Shown here piece by piece: positions 1 through 10,798 of a stretch of DNA of 64,000 nt. The stretch comes from Candidatus Polarisedimenticola svalbardensis (GTDB lineage Bacteria; Acidobacteriota; Polarisedimenticolia; Polarisedimenticolales; Polarisedimenticolaceae). The position numbers and the translations under genes are program-made. The stretch's first letter is position 1. Every line of letters begins with the position of its first letter. The notes under the pieces are model-generated. The model did no database searches, was not told where the DNA came from, and saw only the letters and a program-made list of their open reading frames with translations. Where the stretch lies: the NCBI GenBank assembly GCA_014764515.1, contig JACXWD010000013.1, positions 1 through 64,000 on the forward strand, in the 5' to 3' direction.

Positions 1-207
1 AGGAAGGGGAGCCTCACGCTCGATCTGCACCGGCGCCGGTTCCGGTTCCGGCTCTTTTTCCACGATTACTTCCGGTTCCGGAGTCTCTACTTCGACCGGG
101 GGTTCGGGAACGACTTCCGGTGGCTTTTGGCTGCCCTTGCAGCCGGCCATGGTGACGAGAAGCGCGAGCATCAACACATAAGAGAGGATCGGCATTCGAC
201 GGAACAT
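1..207 (-). CDS. pal: Peptidoglycan-associated lipoprotein Pal, N-terminal part (cut by window edge)
   Basis: The first 69 codons of a minus-strand gene that runs off the left edge. The translation has a basic start (MFRRM), a hydrophobic stretch and a lipobox VTMAGC, so it is a predicted lipoprotein with Cys23 as the lipidated residue. A long Pro/Glu/Val-rich linker follows, as found between the lipid anchor and the OmpA-like domain of Pal. The OmpA domain itself is outside the window, so the name rests on this layout and on the position directly after tolB. Pal anchors the outer membrane to peptidoglycan and binds TolB. A GGAGGT ribosome site lies 9 bases before ATG 207, and a separate promoter with a perfect TATAAT precedes the gene. 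Confidence 0.75.
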   Translation of the reverse strand, partial: MFRRMPILSYVLMLALLVTMAGCKGSQKPPEVVPEPPVEVETPEPEVIVEKEPEPEPAPVQIEREAPLP

Positions 208-269
208 GATTGCAGGACCTCCAGGCTCGAAGGACCGGTCCGGATGTGGAACGGCCGGAGACACTTTAG

Positions 270-297
270 ATTATAGAAAACAGGCGGTATTCCGCAA
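270..297 (-). promoter_or_regulatory. Promoter of pal
   Basis: On the minus strand the tolB-pal gap holds TTGCGG (292-297), a 16-base spacer and a perfect TATAAT (270-275), about 60 bases before the pal start. The -35 overlaps a small GCGG-AATA-CCGC inverted repeat followed by TGTTTTC, which could act as a weak tolB terminator. Pal can therefore be expressed apart from the tolQRAB transcript. Confidence 0.5.
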
Positions 298-304
298 CAA
301 GTAT

Positions 305-1618
305 TTATCTCGACCAGTCCGGGGTCTCCCCGGAAACGCCGGTGGTCAGCTGCCGGATGTTCCCGCCGTCGGCCCGCATGGTGTAGATGTGGTAGACGCC
401 TTCCCGGTTGGAGGCGAATACCAGGTGCCGGCCGTCGGGAGACCAGGCCGGGTTCTCATGGTTCCAGTTCCCCCGTGTCAGCCGGGAGAGGGTTCCGGAA
501 TTAAGATCCAGAACGACGATCTGGTGGCGGCCCTCGATGCGGGAGACCCAGGCAAGACGATCGCCGCTGGGGGACCAGGCCGGCGAACTGTTGTACGAGC
601 CGGATTTCGACACTCTTCGGACATTGGTCCCTTCCGGGTCCATGGTGTAGATCTGGGGCCCACCGGAGCGATCTGAAGTGAAGGCGATCTGCCGCCCGGT
701 GGGGGAGAAGTCGGGCTCGGTGTCGATGGTCGGTGAGTAGGTCAACCTGCGATTTTTGCCGCTGCTCAGATCCAGGGCGTAGATTTCAGCATTCCCGGGA
801 TGGTCATGGGTTGTGACGTACAGCATTTTGCTGCCGTCGTTGGACCAGTCCGGTGACGTGTTCAGTTCGCCGGCCAGGATCGGTACGGTCCGGAATGTGC
901 CGTCCGGCTCGATGATGTAGAACAGCTGCCTCTTGTTCCGCCAGGAAACCAGGGCCAGGCGGTCTCCTACCGGCGCCCAGGACGGGGTAGTGTTGATCAC
1001 TCCGGTATCGGTCATGCGGCGGATGCGGCGTCCGTCGTAATCCATCATGTAGAGTTCTTTGGCATTCCCGTGCCGTGAAATGAAGGCGATGGTGGTGGAG
1101 GCGATCCCGGTGAGGCCGTCATAGCTTCCAAGAATCTCGTCTGCAATCTGGTGGGCCAGCCGCCGGACCAGATCGGCGGATCCGCCGTAACGCTGGTGGA
1201 GAATCCTGGACCTGCCTGCAGGATCGAACATCCGGACGTCGATGGAGTAGCGCTCGTCGGCCAGACGGACCTGAATCAGGAGCAGGGCTTCGGCCCCGGT
1301 GGCCAGCCAGGCTGCAAAATCCGGATCGCCACCGGCGGCAGCGTTCTGCAGCGCTTCTTCTTCGGTGTAGTGCAGGGAGAAGTAACCGCTGAACGCCAGG
1401 TCGTCCCGTATGGTCTCCACCAGTTCCCGGGCAAAGGTGACGGCGCCTGCACTGGTAGCGGCGGTGGGGACGGCGATCCGGATCGGATCGATTCCGGCTT
1501 CTTCGATGACGTTGGTGATCTCCGGACCCTGGGCCGGGACGGCGGAGCCGGACCCGGCCAGGAGGAGGCACGCAGCCAGGATCAGGGACCAGGTCGATTT
1601 GACGCACGGATCGGGCAT
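305..1618 (-). CDS. tolB: Tol-Pal system protein TolB
   Basis: Periplasmic beta-propeller component of the Tol-Pal system, 437 aa. The start at 1618 is chosen because GGGGAAAGGAA lies just upstream and a signal peptide (hydrophobic ILAACLLLAG, cleavage near VPAQG) begins at once; an upstream start would add 15 residues. After the signal comes a TolB N-terminal domain (about residues 30-150), then five or six WD40-like PD40 blades with recurring W-SPxGxxIAF-S-R and IYxMDxxG motifs (about 165-437). Known role: TolB binds Pal and links it to TolA during outer-membrane constriction. It lies 26 bases after the tolA/tonB stop and before pal, the usual order. Confidence 0.93.
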   Translation of the reverse strand: MPDPCVKSTWSLILAACLLLAGSGSAVPAQGPEITNVIEEAGIDPIRIAVPTAATSAGAVTFARELVETIRDDLAFSGYFSLHYTEEEALQNAAAGGDPDFAAWLATGAEALLLIQVRLADERYSIDVRMFDPAGRSRILHQRYGGSADLVRRLAHQIADEILGSYDGLTGIASTTIAFISRHGNAKELYMMDYDGRRIRRMTDTGVINTTPSWAPVGDRLALVSWRNKRQLFYIIEPDGTFRTVPILAGELNTSPDWSNDGSKMLYVTTHDHPGNAEIYALDLSSGKNRRLTYSPTIDTEPDFSPTGRQIAFTSDRSGGPQIYTMDPEGTNVRRVSKSGSYNSSPAWSPSGDRLAWVSRIEGRHQIVVLDLNSGTLSRLTRGNWNHENPAWSPDGRHLVFASNREGVYHIYTMRADGGNIRQLTTGVSGETPDWSR

Positions 1619-1644
1619 GGAAGGTTCCTTTCCCCTGTCGGGGA

Positions 1645-2394
1645 TCAACGTTGAGGGTGCCACCGGAACTCAAACCGGGCCGGGAGCACGCTGGCGTTCA
1701 GTTGGGGCGGTATCCGGGGCAGGGGCGCAGCATCGTAAACCGCCCGCAGGACGGAGCGGTCTACCGACGGTACCCCGCTGCTGGTCAGGATCTCGACGCC
1801 GGTGACCGAGCCGTCCTTGCGAATGGTGAAGCCGACTACCACGGAGAGTGTCTGTTTCACGCCACCCAGGAGCGGGCGCTTCCAGTTCCCGGTCAGCTTG
1901 GATGTGACCGAAGAGTTGTACCAGGCGAACTCGCTGCCCAGAATGTCCAGGGAGGCGACACTGCTGCTGCCGTCGCCGTCGCCCGGTCCTTCAAACAACG
2001 GTTCGTCGGCGTTGTCCTCGGAACCGGTGGTGTCGGTTGCCGACGGTTCTGGAGCCTTTTCAGACGCCGCATCCGGACGATCCGGTGTTTCTTCAGGCCG
2101 GCGGTCCGGTTTCTGGTCGGGAGCAGGGGCTGTCTTTTTTTCCGGCGGCGGTTTCGGTTTCGGCTTTTCGACCTTCGCCGCAGGGGCCTGGACCCTGGGT
2201 TTCGGTTTGGGACCAGGCAGGGCGACGATGGAGACCGGTATGGCGTTGGGGGCTATCCGAGCGCCGCCCTTGACCGCCGGGGCGAACATTACCGCCGTGG
2301 CCAGGGCGGCGTGGACCAGGAACGATCCGGCGACGAACGGTGTCAACACCGAACGCTGGGGTCGGATTTTCGCCACCAGCCGGATCTTCGCCAC
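1645..2394 (-). CDS. tolA: TolA/TonB-type energy transducer
   Basis: Periplasm-spanning link between the TolQR motor and TolB/Pal, 249 aa from GTG 2394. That GTG has GGAGG nine bases upstream; a TTG at 2403 in the same frame overlaps the tolR stop but sits right on the GGAGG. The first residues contain a small duplication (VAKIR-L-VAKIR). A single membrane segment follows (about residues 18-38), then a Pro/Lys/Glu/Asp-rich linker (about 50-130), then a TonB/TolA C-terminal domain with FTIRKDGSVTGVEI and a final ARFEFRW. The fold could serve TonB or TolA; the position between tolR and tolB argues for TolA. Confidence 0.82.
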   Translation of the reverse strand: MAKIRLVAKIRPQRSVLTPFVAGSFLVHAALATAVMFAPAVKGGARIAPNAIPVSIVALPGPKPKPRVQAPAAKVEKPKPKPPPEKKTAPAPDQKPDRRPEETPDRPDAASEKAPEPSATDTTGSEDNADEPLFEGPGDGDGSSSVASLDILGSEFAWYNSSVTSKLTGNWKRPLLGGVKQTLSVVVGFTIRKDGSVTGVEILTSSGVPSVDRSVLRAVYDAAPLPRIPPQLNASVLPARFEFRWHPQR

Positions 2395-2399
2395 CGGTC

Positions 2400-2831
<432 letters not shown>

Positions 2832-2833
2832 AA

Positions 2834-3526
2834 TCAGCCCTTCCTGCCCTGGACACGGTGGGTGAAGTCGGCGATGAACTCGTCGATCCTCGCATCCACA
2901 CTGCGGAGGCGGCCCAGGTAATAGTTGTACCCGATTACCGCCGGGATGGCGGCGGCCAGGCCTGCGGCGGTGGCGACCAGCGCCTCGGCGATTCCAGGAG
3001 CGTAAGCCGCCAGGGAGGCTGTGCCGGACACGCCGATGCCCCGGAAGGCGTTCATGATCCCCCAGACCGTACCGAACAGGCCGATGAACGGGGTGGCGCT
3101 TGCGGTGGTCGCCAGGAAGCCGAGGCTCCGTTCCAGGTCGTTGATCTGGACTGCGGCGCTCTTGCGGAGCATGCGGGCGAAGGCGTCCAGGGAGACGCCG
3201 GTCAGGACCGAGCCCTCCGGTGGGGGGTTCAGGCTGATTTCGCGGAAGCCGGCTCGAAATACTTCGGCGATCGGGCTCCAGGAGAGGCCCTTGGTGTCGT
3301 CCTGGGTGGAGGCCAGCCCGCCACCTTTATGAAAGCGGTCGAGGAAACGCTCGTTTTCCCGATCGGCGTTCCGAAACATGCGGAACCGCTCGGCAATAAT
3401 GCCCCAGGAGACCATCGAAAAGATGATGAGCACGATGAGGACGAATTTGGAGACCGGGCCGGCCTCCAGAACCAGATCCCAGACATCCAGACCGCCGGGG
3501 GCGGCCGCCAGGTACATGGAAGTCAC
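2834..3526 (-). CDS. tolQ: Proton channel protein TolQ (MotA/TolQ/ExbB family)
   Basis: Inner-membrane motor subunit, 230 aa, near the usual TolQ length. It has an N-terminal membrane segment (about residues 25-45, FVLIVLIIFSMVSWGI), a cytoplasmic loop and two C-terminal membrane segments with the family motifs SATPFIGLFGTVWGIMNAF and a stretch starting GIAEALVATAAGLAAAIPA. The start is GTG 3526 with AAGGAG five bases before it; an ATG three codons in is an alternative. It is the first gene of the minus-strand tol operon and diverges from recN. With TolR it turns proton flow into force for TolA. Confidence 0.93.
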   Translation of the reverse strand: MTSMYLAAAPGGLDVWDLVLEAGPVSKFVLIVLIIFSMVSWGIIAERFRMFRNADRENERFLDRFHKGGGLASTQDDTKGLSWSPIAEVFRAGFREISLNPPPEGSVLTGVSLDAFARMLRKSAAVQINDLERSLGFLATTASATPFIGLFGTVWGIMNAFRGIGVSGTASLAAYAPGIAEALVATAAGLAAAIPAVIGYNYYLGRLRSVDARIDEFIADFTHRVQGRKG

Positions 3527-3562
3527 GGTGTCTCCTTGCGGCTTGATTGCAACAACATACCA

Positions 3563-3591
3563 ATGCTAGACCAGTGCTCTCGACCGGTCAA
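3563..3591 (-). promoter_or_regulatory. Promoter of the tolQRAB operon
   Basis: On the minus strand TTGACC (3586-3591), a spacer of exactly 17 bases and TAGCAT (3563-3568) stand about 37 bases before the tolQ start. This is a close match to the sigma-70 consensus in the divergent tolQ/recN gap. Confidence 0.6.
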
Positions 3592-3613
3592 AGAATCCGG
3601 CTGCAGTTTCCGG

Positions 3614-3619
3614 TATGAT
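3614..3619 (+). promoter_or_regulatory. Candidate -10 box of recN (leaderless arrangement)
   Basis: TATGAT is followed by only six bases before ATG 3626, so transcription would begin at or next to the start codon. No good -35 is visible 16-18 bases upstream and there is no Shine-Dalgarno sequence before the ATG. The spacing is identical to that of the nfeD promoter (TATACT, six bases, ATG). Confidence 0.4.
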
Positions 3620-3625
3620 CTCTCC

Positions 3626-5364
3626 ATGCTCAAGTCGATCCGTGTGCTGAACCTGGCGGTTATTCAGGAGGCTGTGGTGGAGTTCGGCCCCGGCCTTAAC
3701 CTGCTCACCGGGGAGACCGGCGCCGGAAAATCGATCCTGGTGGATGCTCTTGGCCTGGTCGGGGGAGACCGGGCTGATACGGGGCTGGTGCGATCGGGAA
3801 GCGATCGAGGACTGGTGGAGGCGGTGTTCGACCTCCCGCCTGACGACCCGGCCGTCGAAACGCTGCTGGACCGGGGGCTGGCTGCCGCCCCGGCAGGAAA
3901 TGGTGACGTCGAGCTGATCATCCGGCGGGAGATCAAGGCGACCGGGAGCGGGAGGGTGTTCATCAACGACTCGCCCTGCACCCTGTCCACCCTGCGGGAC
4001 GTCGCCGGGATGCTGCTGGACATGCACCGACAGCACGACCAGCAGAGCCTGTTGTCCAGGGAATACCACCTCCGGACGCTGGATCGGTTCGGCGGCCACA
4101 GGTCGATCCTCGACAGGACGGCGGAAGCGTTCCGAGAGGTGACGGCTGCAGTGGAACGGCTCGCGGAACTCAGGGAACTGGCCGGTCATCGCCGCACCCG
4201 CATGGAAGAACTGGAAACCCAGATCCGCGAAATCGAGGATGCAGCGCCTCTCCCCGGAGAATCGAACGATGTCGCCGCAAGGCGGAGGATCCTCAAGAAC
4301 AGGGACCTGCTCCATGAGCAACTGCTGAGGCTGGAGCCACTATTGGACGACGGTGAGGGTTCGGCTGCCGGCTGCATTTCGGCCGCGGCCTCCCGTGTTG
4401 GGCTGCTGGCCGAACTTGACGACGGCCTGGCCCCGTTACTGGAGCAACTGGAAAGAGCCCGGATCGAAGTGCAGGATGTGGCCTCTTCGTTGCAGGACTA
4501 TCGGGGCGCTGCTCTCCCTGATTCCGGGGAATCGCCTGGAGCGGCCCTTGAAAAACTTGAGACCCGGGCCGCTCTTCTGGATCAACTCCTGCTGCGGTAC
4601 GGAGCCGATGAGACCGAAGTGCTGGCCTATCGGGACCGGGCGTCCGCCGAGCTGGCCACATTGAACGATCTGGACGGTGAGGTCCGCAAGGTCGAAGAAG
4701 AAAGACAGGCGGCGGCGGACCGCTACCTGAAACGGGCCGTGGAACTGACGTCGGCCCGGAAGCGCGCCGCCAGGCGGCTGACTCCGGCGTTCCGATCCGG
4801 CTTGAGGGAACTGGCCATGAGTCATGCAGCGGTGGAAGTCCGTTTCCAGGCAGCTGCCGGTGAGATGGTGCGTTCCTCGGAAGGCAAGGAACAGGTTCTC
4901 TCGCCTCGTGGCGGGGAGAGGGCCGAGTTCCTGCTGGGCGCGAATCCGGGTGAGCCGGCGGTTCCACTGGCAAAGGCGGCGTCCGGGGGCGAATTGTCCC
5001 GGGTGATGCTGGCGTTGCACGGCGTCCTGGGAAAAACAGGCGCGGCAGGCCGTATCCTGGTGTTTGACGAAATCGACACCGGGATCGGCGGCGAGGCGGC
5101 GGATCGTCTCGGCGCCCGGCTCAAGGAGCTCTCCAGGTCCCACCAGGTGCTGTGCGTTACCCATCTTCCCCAGGTGGCCGCTTACGCCGATTCCCACCAT
5201 TCGGTGGCCAAGGCGGTGGCCGGCGGAAGAACCCGGGTTCAGGTAGTGGCACTTGACGATGAGCGCCGGATAGGGGAACTTGCCCGGATGCTGGGCGGCA
5301 AACGGATTACCGAAGCGACCCGGAAGAACGCCGCCGAGATGATCCAGGCGGCCGGGAGGGAAGC

Positions 5365-5368
<4 letters not shown>
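3626..5368 (+). CDS. recN: DNA repair protein RecN
   Basis: SMC-like ATPase for double-strand break repair, 580 aa. The open frame extends far upstream, but homology begins at ATG 3626 (MLKSIRVLNLAVIQEAVVEF). Visible parts are the Walker A motif GETGAGKS (residues 31-38), a long central coiled coil (about 155-380) rich in Glu, Arg and Leu, and a C-terminal ATPase half with the signature ASGGELSRVMLAL, Walker B VFDEIDTGIGG and the RecN pattern VLCVTHLPQVAAYAD. Its GTGA overlap with coaD indicates cotranscription. No LexA box was recognised upstream. Confidence 0.95.
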
Positions 5369-5867
<499 letters not shown>

Positions 5868-5868
<1 letters not shown>

Positions 5869-7154
5869 TGCCTGCCGGCGGCCTGTCTGCGCTGCCGTAC
5901 GGCGCCGGCCATCTGGACCTGCCGACTGCTCTGGCCCGGCTGGACCCCGTGGAATCCATCGGCCCTGCCGAACCTGCCTCGGTTCTCCCGGCGGCGAAAA
6001 TGGAAGACGCCGTACGGCAACTGGCGGAAGCCGTTCTGACGCGCTCCGCCGGAAACCGGCAGTCCCTGCTGATCGTGGTTTCCGACGCCAGCCGCCGCAC
6101 AGGTGTCCAGCACTACCTGCCCGGCCTGGTTGCCGGGCTCGAGGAGCGAGGCCGGTTCGATATCCGGTTCATTGTGGCAACCGGGCTGCACCGCAGGCCG
6201 GACCGTGATGAGGAACGGAGGATACTCGGCCGCGACCTGGCGGCGCGATACCCGGTCTTCCATCACGACCCGGACGATCGGGATCATCTCGTGGAGCTTG
6301 GGACAACCACCAGGGGCACAGCGGTGGAAGTCAATCGACACCTTCTGGAGCACGGCCAGGTTCTTCTCACAGGCGCAGTCGGGTTTCATTATCACGCCGG
6401 TTTTTCCGGAGGTCGGAAGTCGCTTGTGCCGGGTCTGGCCGGCAGGAAAACCATCGTCGGGAATCATCTGAAGACGCTGAGGGGCGATGGCTCCCGGCAT
6501 CCGGGCAGCCGCGCCGGCGCCCTTGACGGGAACCCGGTACACGAGGACATGCTGGAAGCGGCGTCCATGGTTTCTCCTCCTTTGACCGTCAACGCCGTGC
6601 TGGATCCGGACGGTTCGTTCGAAGGTATCTGGGCAGGTGAGATGGTTCAGGCTCATGGCGCGGCCTGCCGTTACCTCCTCCGTACCCGGGCCCTCCGGTT
6701 GGCTCCACGGAGACTGGTGGTGGTGGCGGCCGGGGGGTACCCGACCGACATCAACCTGATTCAGGCGCACAAGGCGTTTGAGGCGGCGTTTCCCGCCGTC
6801 ACATCCGGAGGCACGGTTATTCTGGCGGCTGCCTGCCCTGAAGGGCTGGGTGATGAAGAATTCCGACAGGGCATCCTGGCAGGGTCGGAAGCGGAACTGG
6901 CCGCTTCCCTTTTATCTGATTACCGTGTATATGGTCAGACCGCTCTGGCCTGGCGGCGGAAACTGTCCGAATGCCGACTGATTCTGGTTTCAGGTCTGGA
7001 GCCGGACCTGGTCTGCAAGACCGGGGCCGAGCCAGCAGCATCCCTTGCGGAGGCCTCTGAAATGGCGGCAGCCGGGGGGGACCGGGTCGAACCGGGATGG
7101 CTGTTCAGCAATGGTTCGCGCTGGCTGGTGGAACCGGAACGAACCGCAGTGTGA
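5868..7154 (+). CDS. larA: LarA-family nickel-pincer racemase (lactate racemase-like)
   Basis: 428 aa protein of the LarA/DUF2088 family, whose founding member interconverts D- and L-lactate with a nickel pincer nucleotide bound to a lysine. The residues known in Lactobacillus plantarum LarA appear here with the same numbers: His108 in TGLHRRP, His174 in GFHYHAGFSGGRK, the cofactor-bearing Lys184 and the nickel ligand His200 in VGNH. The fold and cofactor site therefore look intact, but family members act on several 2-hydroxy acids, so the substrate is open. No larB, larC or larE maturation gene is in the window. It overlaps coaD by one base. Confidence 0.85.
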
Positions 7155-7167
7155 AGGAGTGACAAGA

Positions 7168-9396
7168 GTGGCGCAGCGATTACAGGTGATTGGGCTTCTG
7201 CTCGTGGGTCTTGCCATGTTCGGTTGCGGGGCAACGGTCCCTCCGGAGGAGCGGTCGGTCATTCTCATCACGGTGGATACGACCCGGGCCGACCGGCTGG
7301 GTCTCTACGGCGGCACCGCGGTGCCGACACCCAACCTGGACCGGCTCGGCAGCCTGGGCGTAGTTGTCGAGGAAGGGATCAGCCAGGTCCCTCTGACCCT
7401 CCCGGCCCACAGTTCGATCATGACCGGAAAGTACCCGGCATCCCACGGAGTTCATCACAACGGCATCTTTCGCCTGCCTGAAGGGACCGGGACCCTGGCT
7501 GCCCGGCTGCGGGATGAAGGGCTGGCCACCGGCGCCTTTGTATCCGCGTATGTGCTGAACCGCGGGTTCGGGGTGGAACAGGGGTTCGACACCTTCAGCG
7601 ATGTTCCCGTGAACCGTTTCGAGGGTGGCCGTGATCAGCTCTTTTCCGCAGAGCGGACAGCGGCGGAGACCAACGAAAAGGTCTTCCCCTGGCTGGAGGA
7701 GAACAGCGACCGGCGATTTTTCCTCTGGGTGCATTATTACGACCCCCACGAACCGTACGCCCCACCGGAGGACCGGGAGCTTGAGGGCGAGGGCTACGAC
7801 CGGGAGATCAGTTACCTGGACTCGGAAATCGGTGCGCTGCTGAACAAACTGGAAGACCTGGACCTGCTGGAGCGATCCGTTCTGGTCCTGACCGGTGATC
7901 ACGGTGAGAGCCTGGGGGAGCATGGTGAGCTGACCCATGGCATCTTCCTTTACGAAAGCGCAGTGCATGTCCCGATGTTCTTTCTGGCTCCCGGCCTGCT
8001 CCCGGAAGGAACGCGGCTCAAGGGAACCGTGGAGCTGGTGGATATCCAGCCGACGGTTCTGGATCTGCTCGGTCTCCAGCCGCTGCCGGGAACGGAGGGG
8101 GTCTCCCAGGTCGAGCGCCTCGAGGGCAACGAGGATATCGCCGCAGGCCCTGCCCACGCCGAGACCCTGATGGGGCGCCTGGAGTTCGGCTGGGCAGAAC
8201 TGCACATGGTGCGTGACGGACGTTACAAGTACATCGAGGCCCCGACGCCGGAGCTGTACGATCTGAGGGAGGACCCGTCGGAATCGGTCAACCTCGCAAC
8301 CAACGACCCGGAGAGGGTCGGTGAAATGGCGGAACTGCTGGGCGAGTGGAAGAGCATCACCGAGGCGGCAGCGGACCCGGACCAGGCGACCCGTTCCCTT
8401 ACTTCCGAAGAGGAAGAGGCGCTGAGAAGCCTGGGGTATCTCTCGGGGGGATCCTACAAGGAAGAGGGAGCCGACCAACTCCTTCCCGATCCGAAGGATA
8501 TGATCCAGGAGCTTCGCAGGCTGGGGAACGCCAAGGCCCTCGCCCTCGGCGGCGATCATGACGGCGCCCTGCTCGTGTTCGAAGAACTGCTCCGTGCCCA
8601 CCCTCGAAACCACCAGGCCAGGCTGAGCAGGATCACCTCGTTGATCAATCTGAAGCGGCATGCCGATGCAGAAGAGGAAGCACGGGCCGGCCTGGTTCTT
8701 GCGTCCCAGGAAGGTGACGCCGCCGGCAGCCAGGAGGAAGACCTGTTGGGGTTCCTGGCCACGCTGGCGTTCCTTCAGAACCGGAACGGCGAGGCGGAGG
8801 AGATCTATCGGGACCTGATCGCCAGGGACCCGGAGAACGATTTGGCCGGCGTGGACTATGCCCGGCTGCTCATCGAAACCGGGCGGGAAGAAGAGGCGCT
8901 CAAGCGACTCAACGCGATCCTGGCCAGGACCCCCGGGAACGGCATGGCGCTGGCGGCCCGATTCCAGGCAGAGCGGATCCTGGGCATGCAGGAGGAGATG
9001 CTCCGAACTGCAGAGGAACTGGCCGATGCCCAGGCCGGAGATTTGATGACCCTGGAACTTGCCGGGGACCTGCTGATCGGTTCCGGGGACCCCGCCCGGG
9101 CAGCTGTCTGCTACGAGATCGCACAGGAGCAGCTGCCGGATCTGTCTCCCAGGCTCCTGATGAAACTTGGGCAGGCTCAGGCGGCTGCCGGTGACCTGGA
9201 TTCGGCGGAACAGACGTTTCTGGCCTGCAACAAACTGATGCCGAGAGATCCCCGGCCCCCGTTTTATCTCGGGCTCATCGATCAGCAGCGCGATGATCCG
9301 GAAAAAGCGGGCCGGCGATTCCGGGAAGCGCTCAACCGCAATCCACGGTTCGCTCCGGCGCGGGAAGCTCTGGCCCGCATCGGCGCAACGCCCTGA
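7168..9396 (+). CDS. Sulfatase-superfamily lipoprotein with C-terminal TPR domain
   Basis: 742 aa lipoprotein: start GTG 7168 (AAGGAG upstream), signal peptide and lipobox LAMFGC with Cys20. Residues 30-380 form an alkaline-phosphatase/sulfatase-superfamily domain with ILITVDTTRADRLG (metal Asp37), VPLTLPAHSSIMTGKYP, VHYYDPHEPYAPP and TGDHGESLGEHG. The nucleophile position is Thr77 in TLPAH, not the Cys/Ser of CxPSR, so formylglycine-dependent sulfatase chemistry is unlikely; Thr is used by phosphoglycerol and phosphoethanolamine transferases. Residues 430-742 hold about six to eight TPR units. The upstream in-frame extension is rejected because it overlaps larA and would bury the signal peptide. 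Substrate unknown. Confidence 0.82.
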   Translation: MAQRLQVIGLLLVGLAMFGCGATVPPEERSVILITVDTTRADRLGLYGGTAVPTPNLDRLGSLGVVVEEGISQVPLTLPAHSSIMTGKYPASHGVHHNGIFRLPEGTGTLAARLRDEGLATGAFVSAYVLNRGFGVEQGFDTFSDVPVNRFEGGRDQLFSAERTAAETNEKVFPWLEENSDRRFFLWVHYYDPHEPYAPPEDRELEGEGYDREISYLDSEIGALLNKLEDLDLLERSVLVLTGDHGESLGEHGELTHGIFLYESAVHVPMFFLAPGLLPEGTRLKGTVELVDIQPTVLDLLGLQPLPGTEGVSQVERLEGNEDIAAGPAHAETLMGRLEFGWAELHMVRDGRYKYIEAPTPELYDLREDPSESVNLATNDPERVGEMAELLGEWKSITEAAADPDQATRSLTSEEEEALRSLGYLSGGSYKEEGADQLLPDPKDMIQELRRLGNAKALALGGDHDGALLVFEELLRAHPRNHQARLSRITSLINLKRHADAEEEARAGLVLASQEGDAAGSQEEDLLGFLATLAFLQNRNGEAEEIYRDLIARDPENDLAGVDYARLLIETGREEEALKRLNAILARTPGNGMALAARFQAERILGMQEEMLRTAEELADAQAGDLMTLELAGDLLIGSGDPARAAVCYEIAQEQLPDLSPRLLMKLGQAQAAAGDLDSAEQTFLACNKLMPRDPRPPFYLGLIDQQRDDPEKAGRRFREALNRNPRFAPAREALARIGATP

Positions 9397-9427
9397 TCCC
9401 AACGCCGGGGACCTAAAGTATTGTTCG

Positions 9428-9456
9428 TTGAGCTTTTATCCGGCCCCGGATATACT
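9428..9456 (+). promoter_or_regulatory. Promoter of the nfeD-slipin-dgc-spor-prfB group (leaderless)
   Basis: TTGAGC (9428-9433), a 17-base spacer and TATACT (9451-9456) lie directly before the nfeD start, with six bases between the -10 and ATG 9463. Transcription would start at or just before the ATG, giving a leaderless mRNA. No Shine-Dalgarno sequence is present. Confidence 0.6.
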
Positions 9457-9462
9457 CGGGGC

Positions 9463-10797
9463 ATGGTTCGCAAGATCCGTTTCCTGCTGATGTGCGGGCT
9501 GCTTCTGGCGGCCACAATGACGCTGTACGCAGCGGAAACCGGTTCCATCGTCCGGGTGGTGGAGATTCGCGGCGCCGTGACTCCGGTGACCCGGGTCGCC
9601 GTGGAGCGTGCCGTCGAGGAAGCGGCCGAGAACTTGGATGACCTCATCCTTATCGTGATCGACACTCCTGGAGGCATGGTGACCTCCATGGAGGCGATCG
9701 TGCAGGCGATTCTCGGATCGGAAGTGCCGGTGGTGGTCTGGGTCGGGCCTGCGGGAGCCAAGGCGGCCTCCGCAGGGTTCTTCATCCTGATGGCGGCCGA
9801 TGTCGCGGCTATGGCGCCGGGGACACACACCGGCGCCGCCTCGGTGGTCGTCCTCGGCAGCGAAAACCGGGATGACGACATCCTGCTCAGAAAGGCCAAC
9901 AAGGACGCCGGCGCCCTGATCCGCTCCCTGGCGGAGCGCCGCAACCGGAACGTGGAGGCGTGCGAGAAGGCGGTTGCCGACGCCGATGCCTTCACCGACA
10001 AGTACGCTCTCGACAACGGCCTGATCGATCTCGTGGCAGGCAGCCGTGAAGAACTGATGGAACTGCTGGATGGGCGGGAAATCACACGGCTGGATGGCAC
10101 GGCAGAGAGCCTGACCACTGCCGGGCCTGAATTTGTTGAATCGAGCTTCAGCATGAAGCAGGCGATCATGGAGTTTCTGGCGTCGCCGATAGTTGCCTAT
10201 GCACTGCTGCTACTCGGGCTTGCAGGAATTTTCATCGAGTTCACCCATCCCGGACTGATCGTGCCCGGTGTCCTGGGCGGGCTGTTTCTTGTCCTCTTTG
10301 CCATTTCGGCATCCCTCCTGCCGATCAGCCTCCTGGGTCTGGCCTTGATCGCACTGGCGATAGTGCTGTTCGTGCTTGAAGTGAAGATCGTCTCGTACGG
10401 CCTCCTCACCATGGGAGGGGTGGTTTGCCTCGTTTTCGGATCGGCTTTCCTGGTGGATGGTCCGATACCCGAACTGAGGGTTCCCTGGCCGGTGATCCTG
10501 CCCATGAGCCTGACCATGGCGGCGCTGGTAGGAGTTGCGGTCTTCATGACACGCCAGGCTATGCAAACCAGGGTGCAGACCGGCGTCGAAGGGCTGGTGG
10601 GCGAGATCGGTGTGGTCTCGGAAACGCTTTCACCGGAAGGCAGAATCCTGGTGCACGGCGAGATCTGGAATGCGGTGTGCGGATCAGGGGAGGCTGCCGT
10701 CGGAACCCGTGTCCGCATCGTCCGAGTGGATGAGATGACTTTATTCGTCGAACCCCGTCAAGGCGCTACGCCTCGGGGAACGGCTGGAGAGGTGTGA
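9463..10797 (+). CDS. NfeD-family membrane serine protease (ClpP class)
   Basis: 444 aa long-form NfeD protein. A signal peptide (residues 1-24) is followed by a ClpP/SppA-like protease domain with IDTPGG (67-71), the nucleophile region KAASAGFFI (Ser103) and a [19 protein letters not shown] segment that carries the probable partner Lys (144 or 147). Four or five membrane helices follow (about 225-375), then an OB-fold NfeD C-terminal domain (about 380-440, [21 protein letters not shown]). Known family: such proteases are encoded beside stomatin-like slipins and cleave their C-termini, and a slipin follows one base after this stop. Confidence 0.9.
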   Translation: MVRKIRFLLMCGLLLAATMTLYAAETGSIVRVVEIRGAVTPVTRVAVERAVEEAAENLDDLILIVIDTPGGMVTSMEAIVQAILGSEVPVVVWVGPAGAKAASAGFFILMAADVAAMAPGTHTGAASVVVLGSENRDDDILLRKANKDAGALIRSLAERRNRNVEACEKAVADADAFTDKYALDNGLIDLVAGSREELMELLDGREITRLDGTAESLTTAGPEFVESSFSMKQAIMEFLASPIVAYALLLLGLAGIFIEFTHPGLIVPGVLGGLFLVLFAISASLLPISLLGLALIALAIVLFVLEVKIVSYGLLTMGGVVCLVFGSAFLVDGPIPELRVPWPVILPMSLTMAALVGVAVFMTRQAMQTRVQTGVEGLVGEIGVVSETLSPEGRILVHGEIWNAVCGSGEAAVGTRVRIVRVDEMTLFVEPRQGATPRGTAGEV

Positions 10798-10798
10798 A

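Noticed and set aside
2858-3625. N-terminal extension of recN over the tolQ region.
   Set aside because: It is antisense to tolQ and has no RecN similarity; homology begins at ATG 3626.
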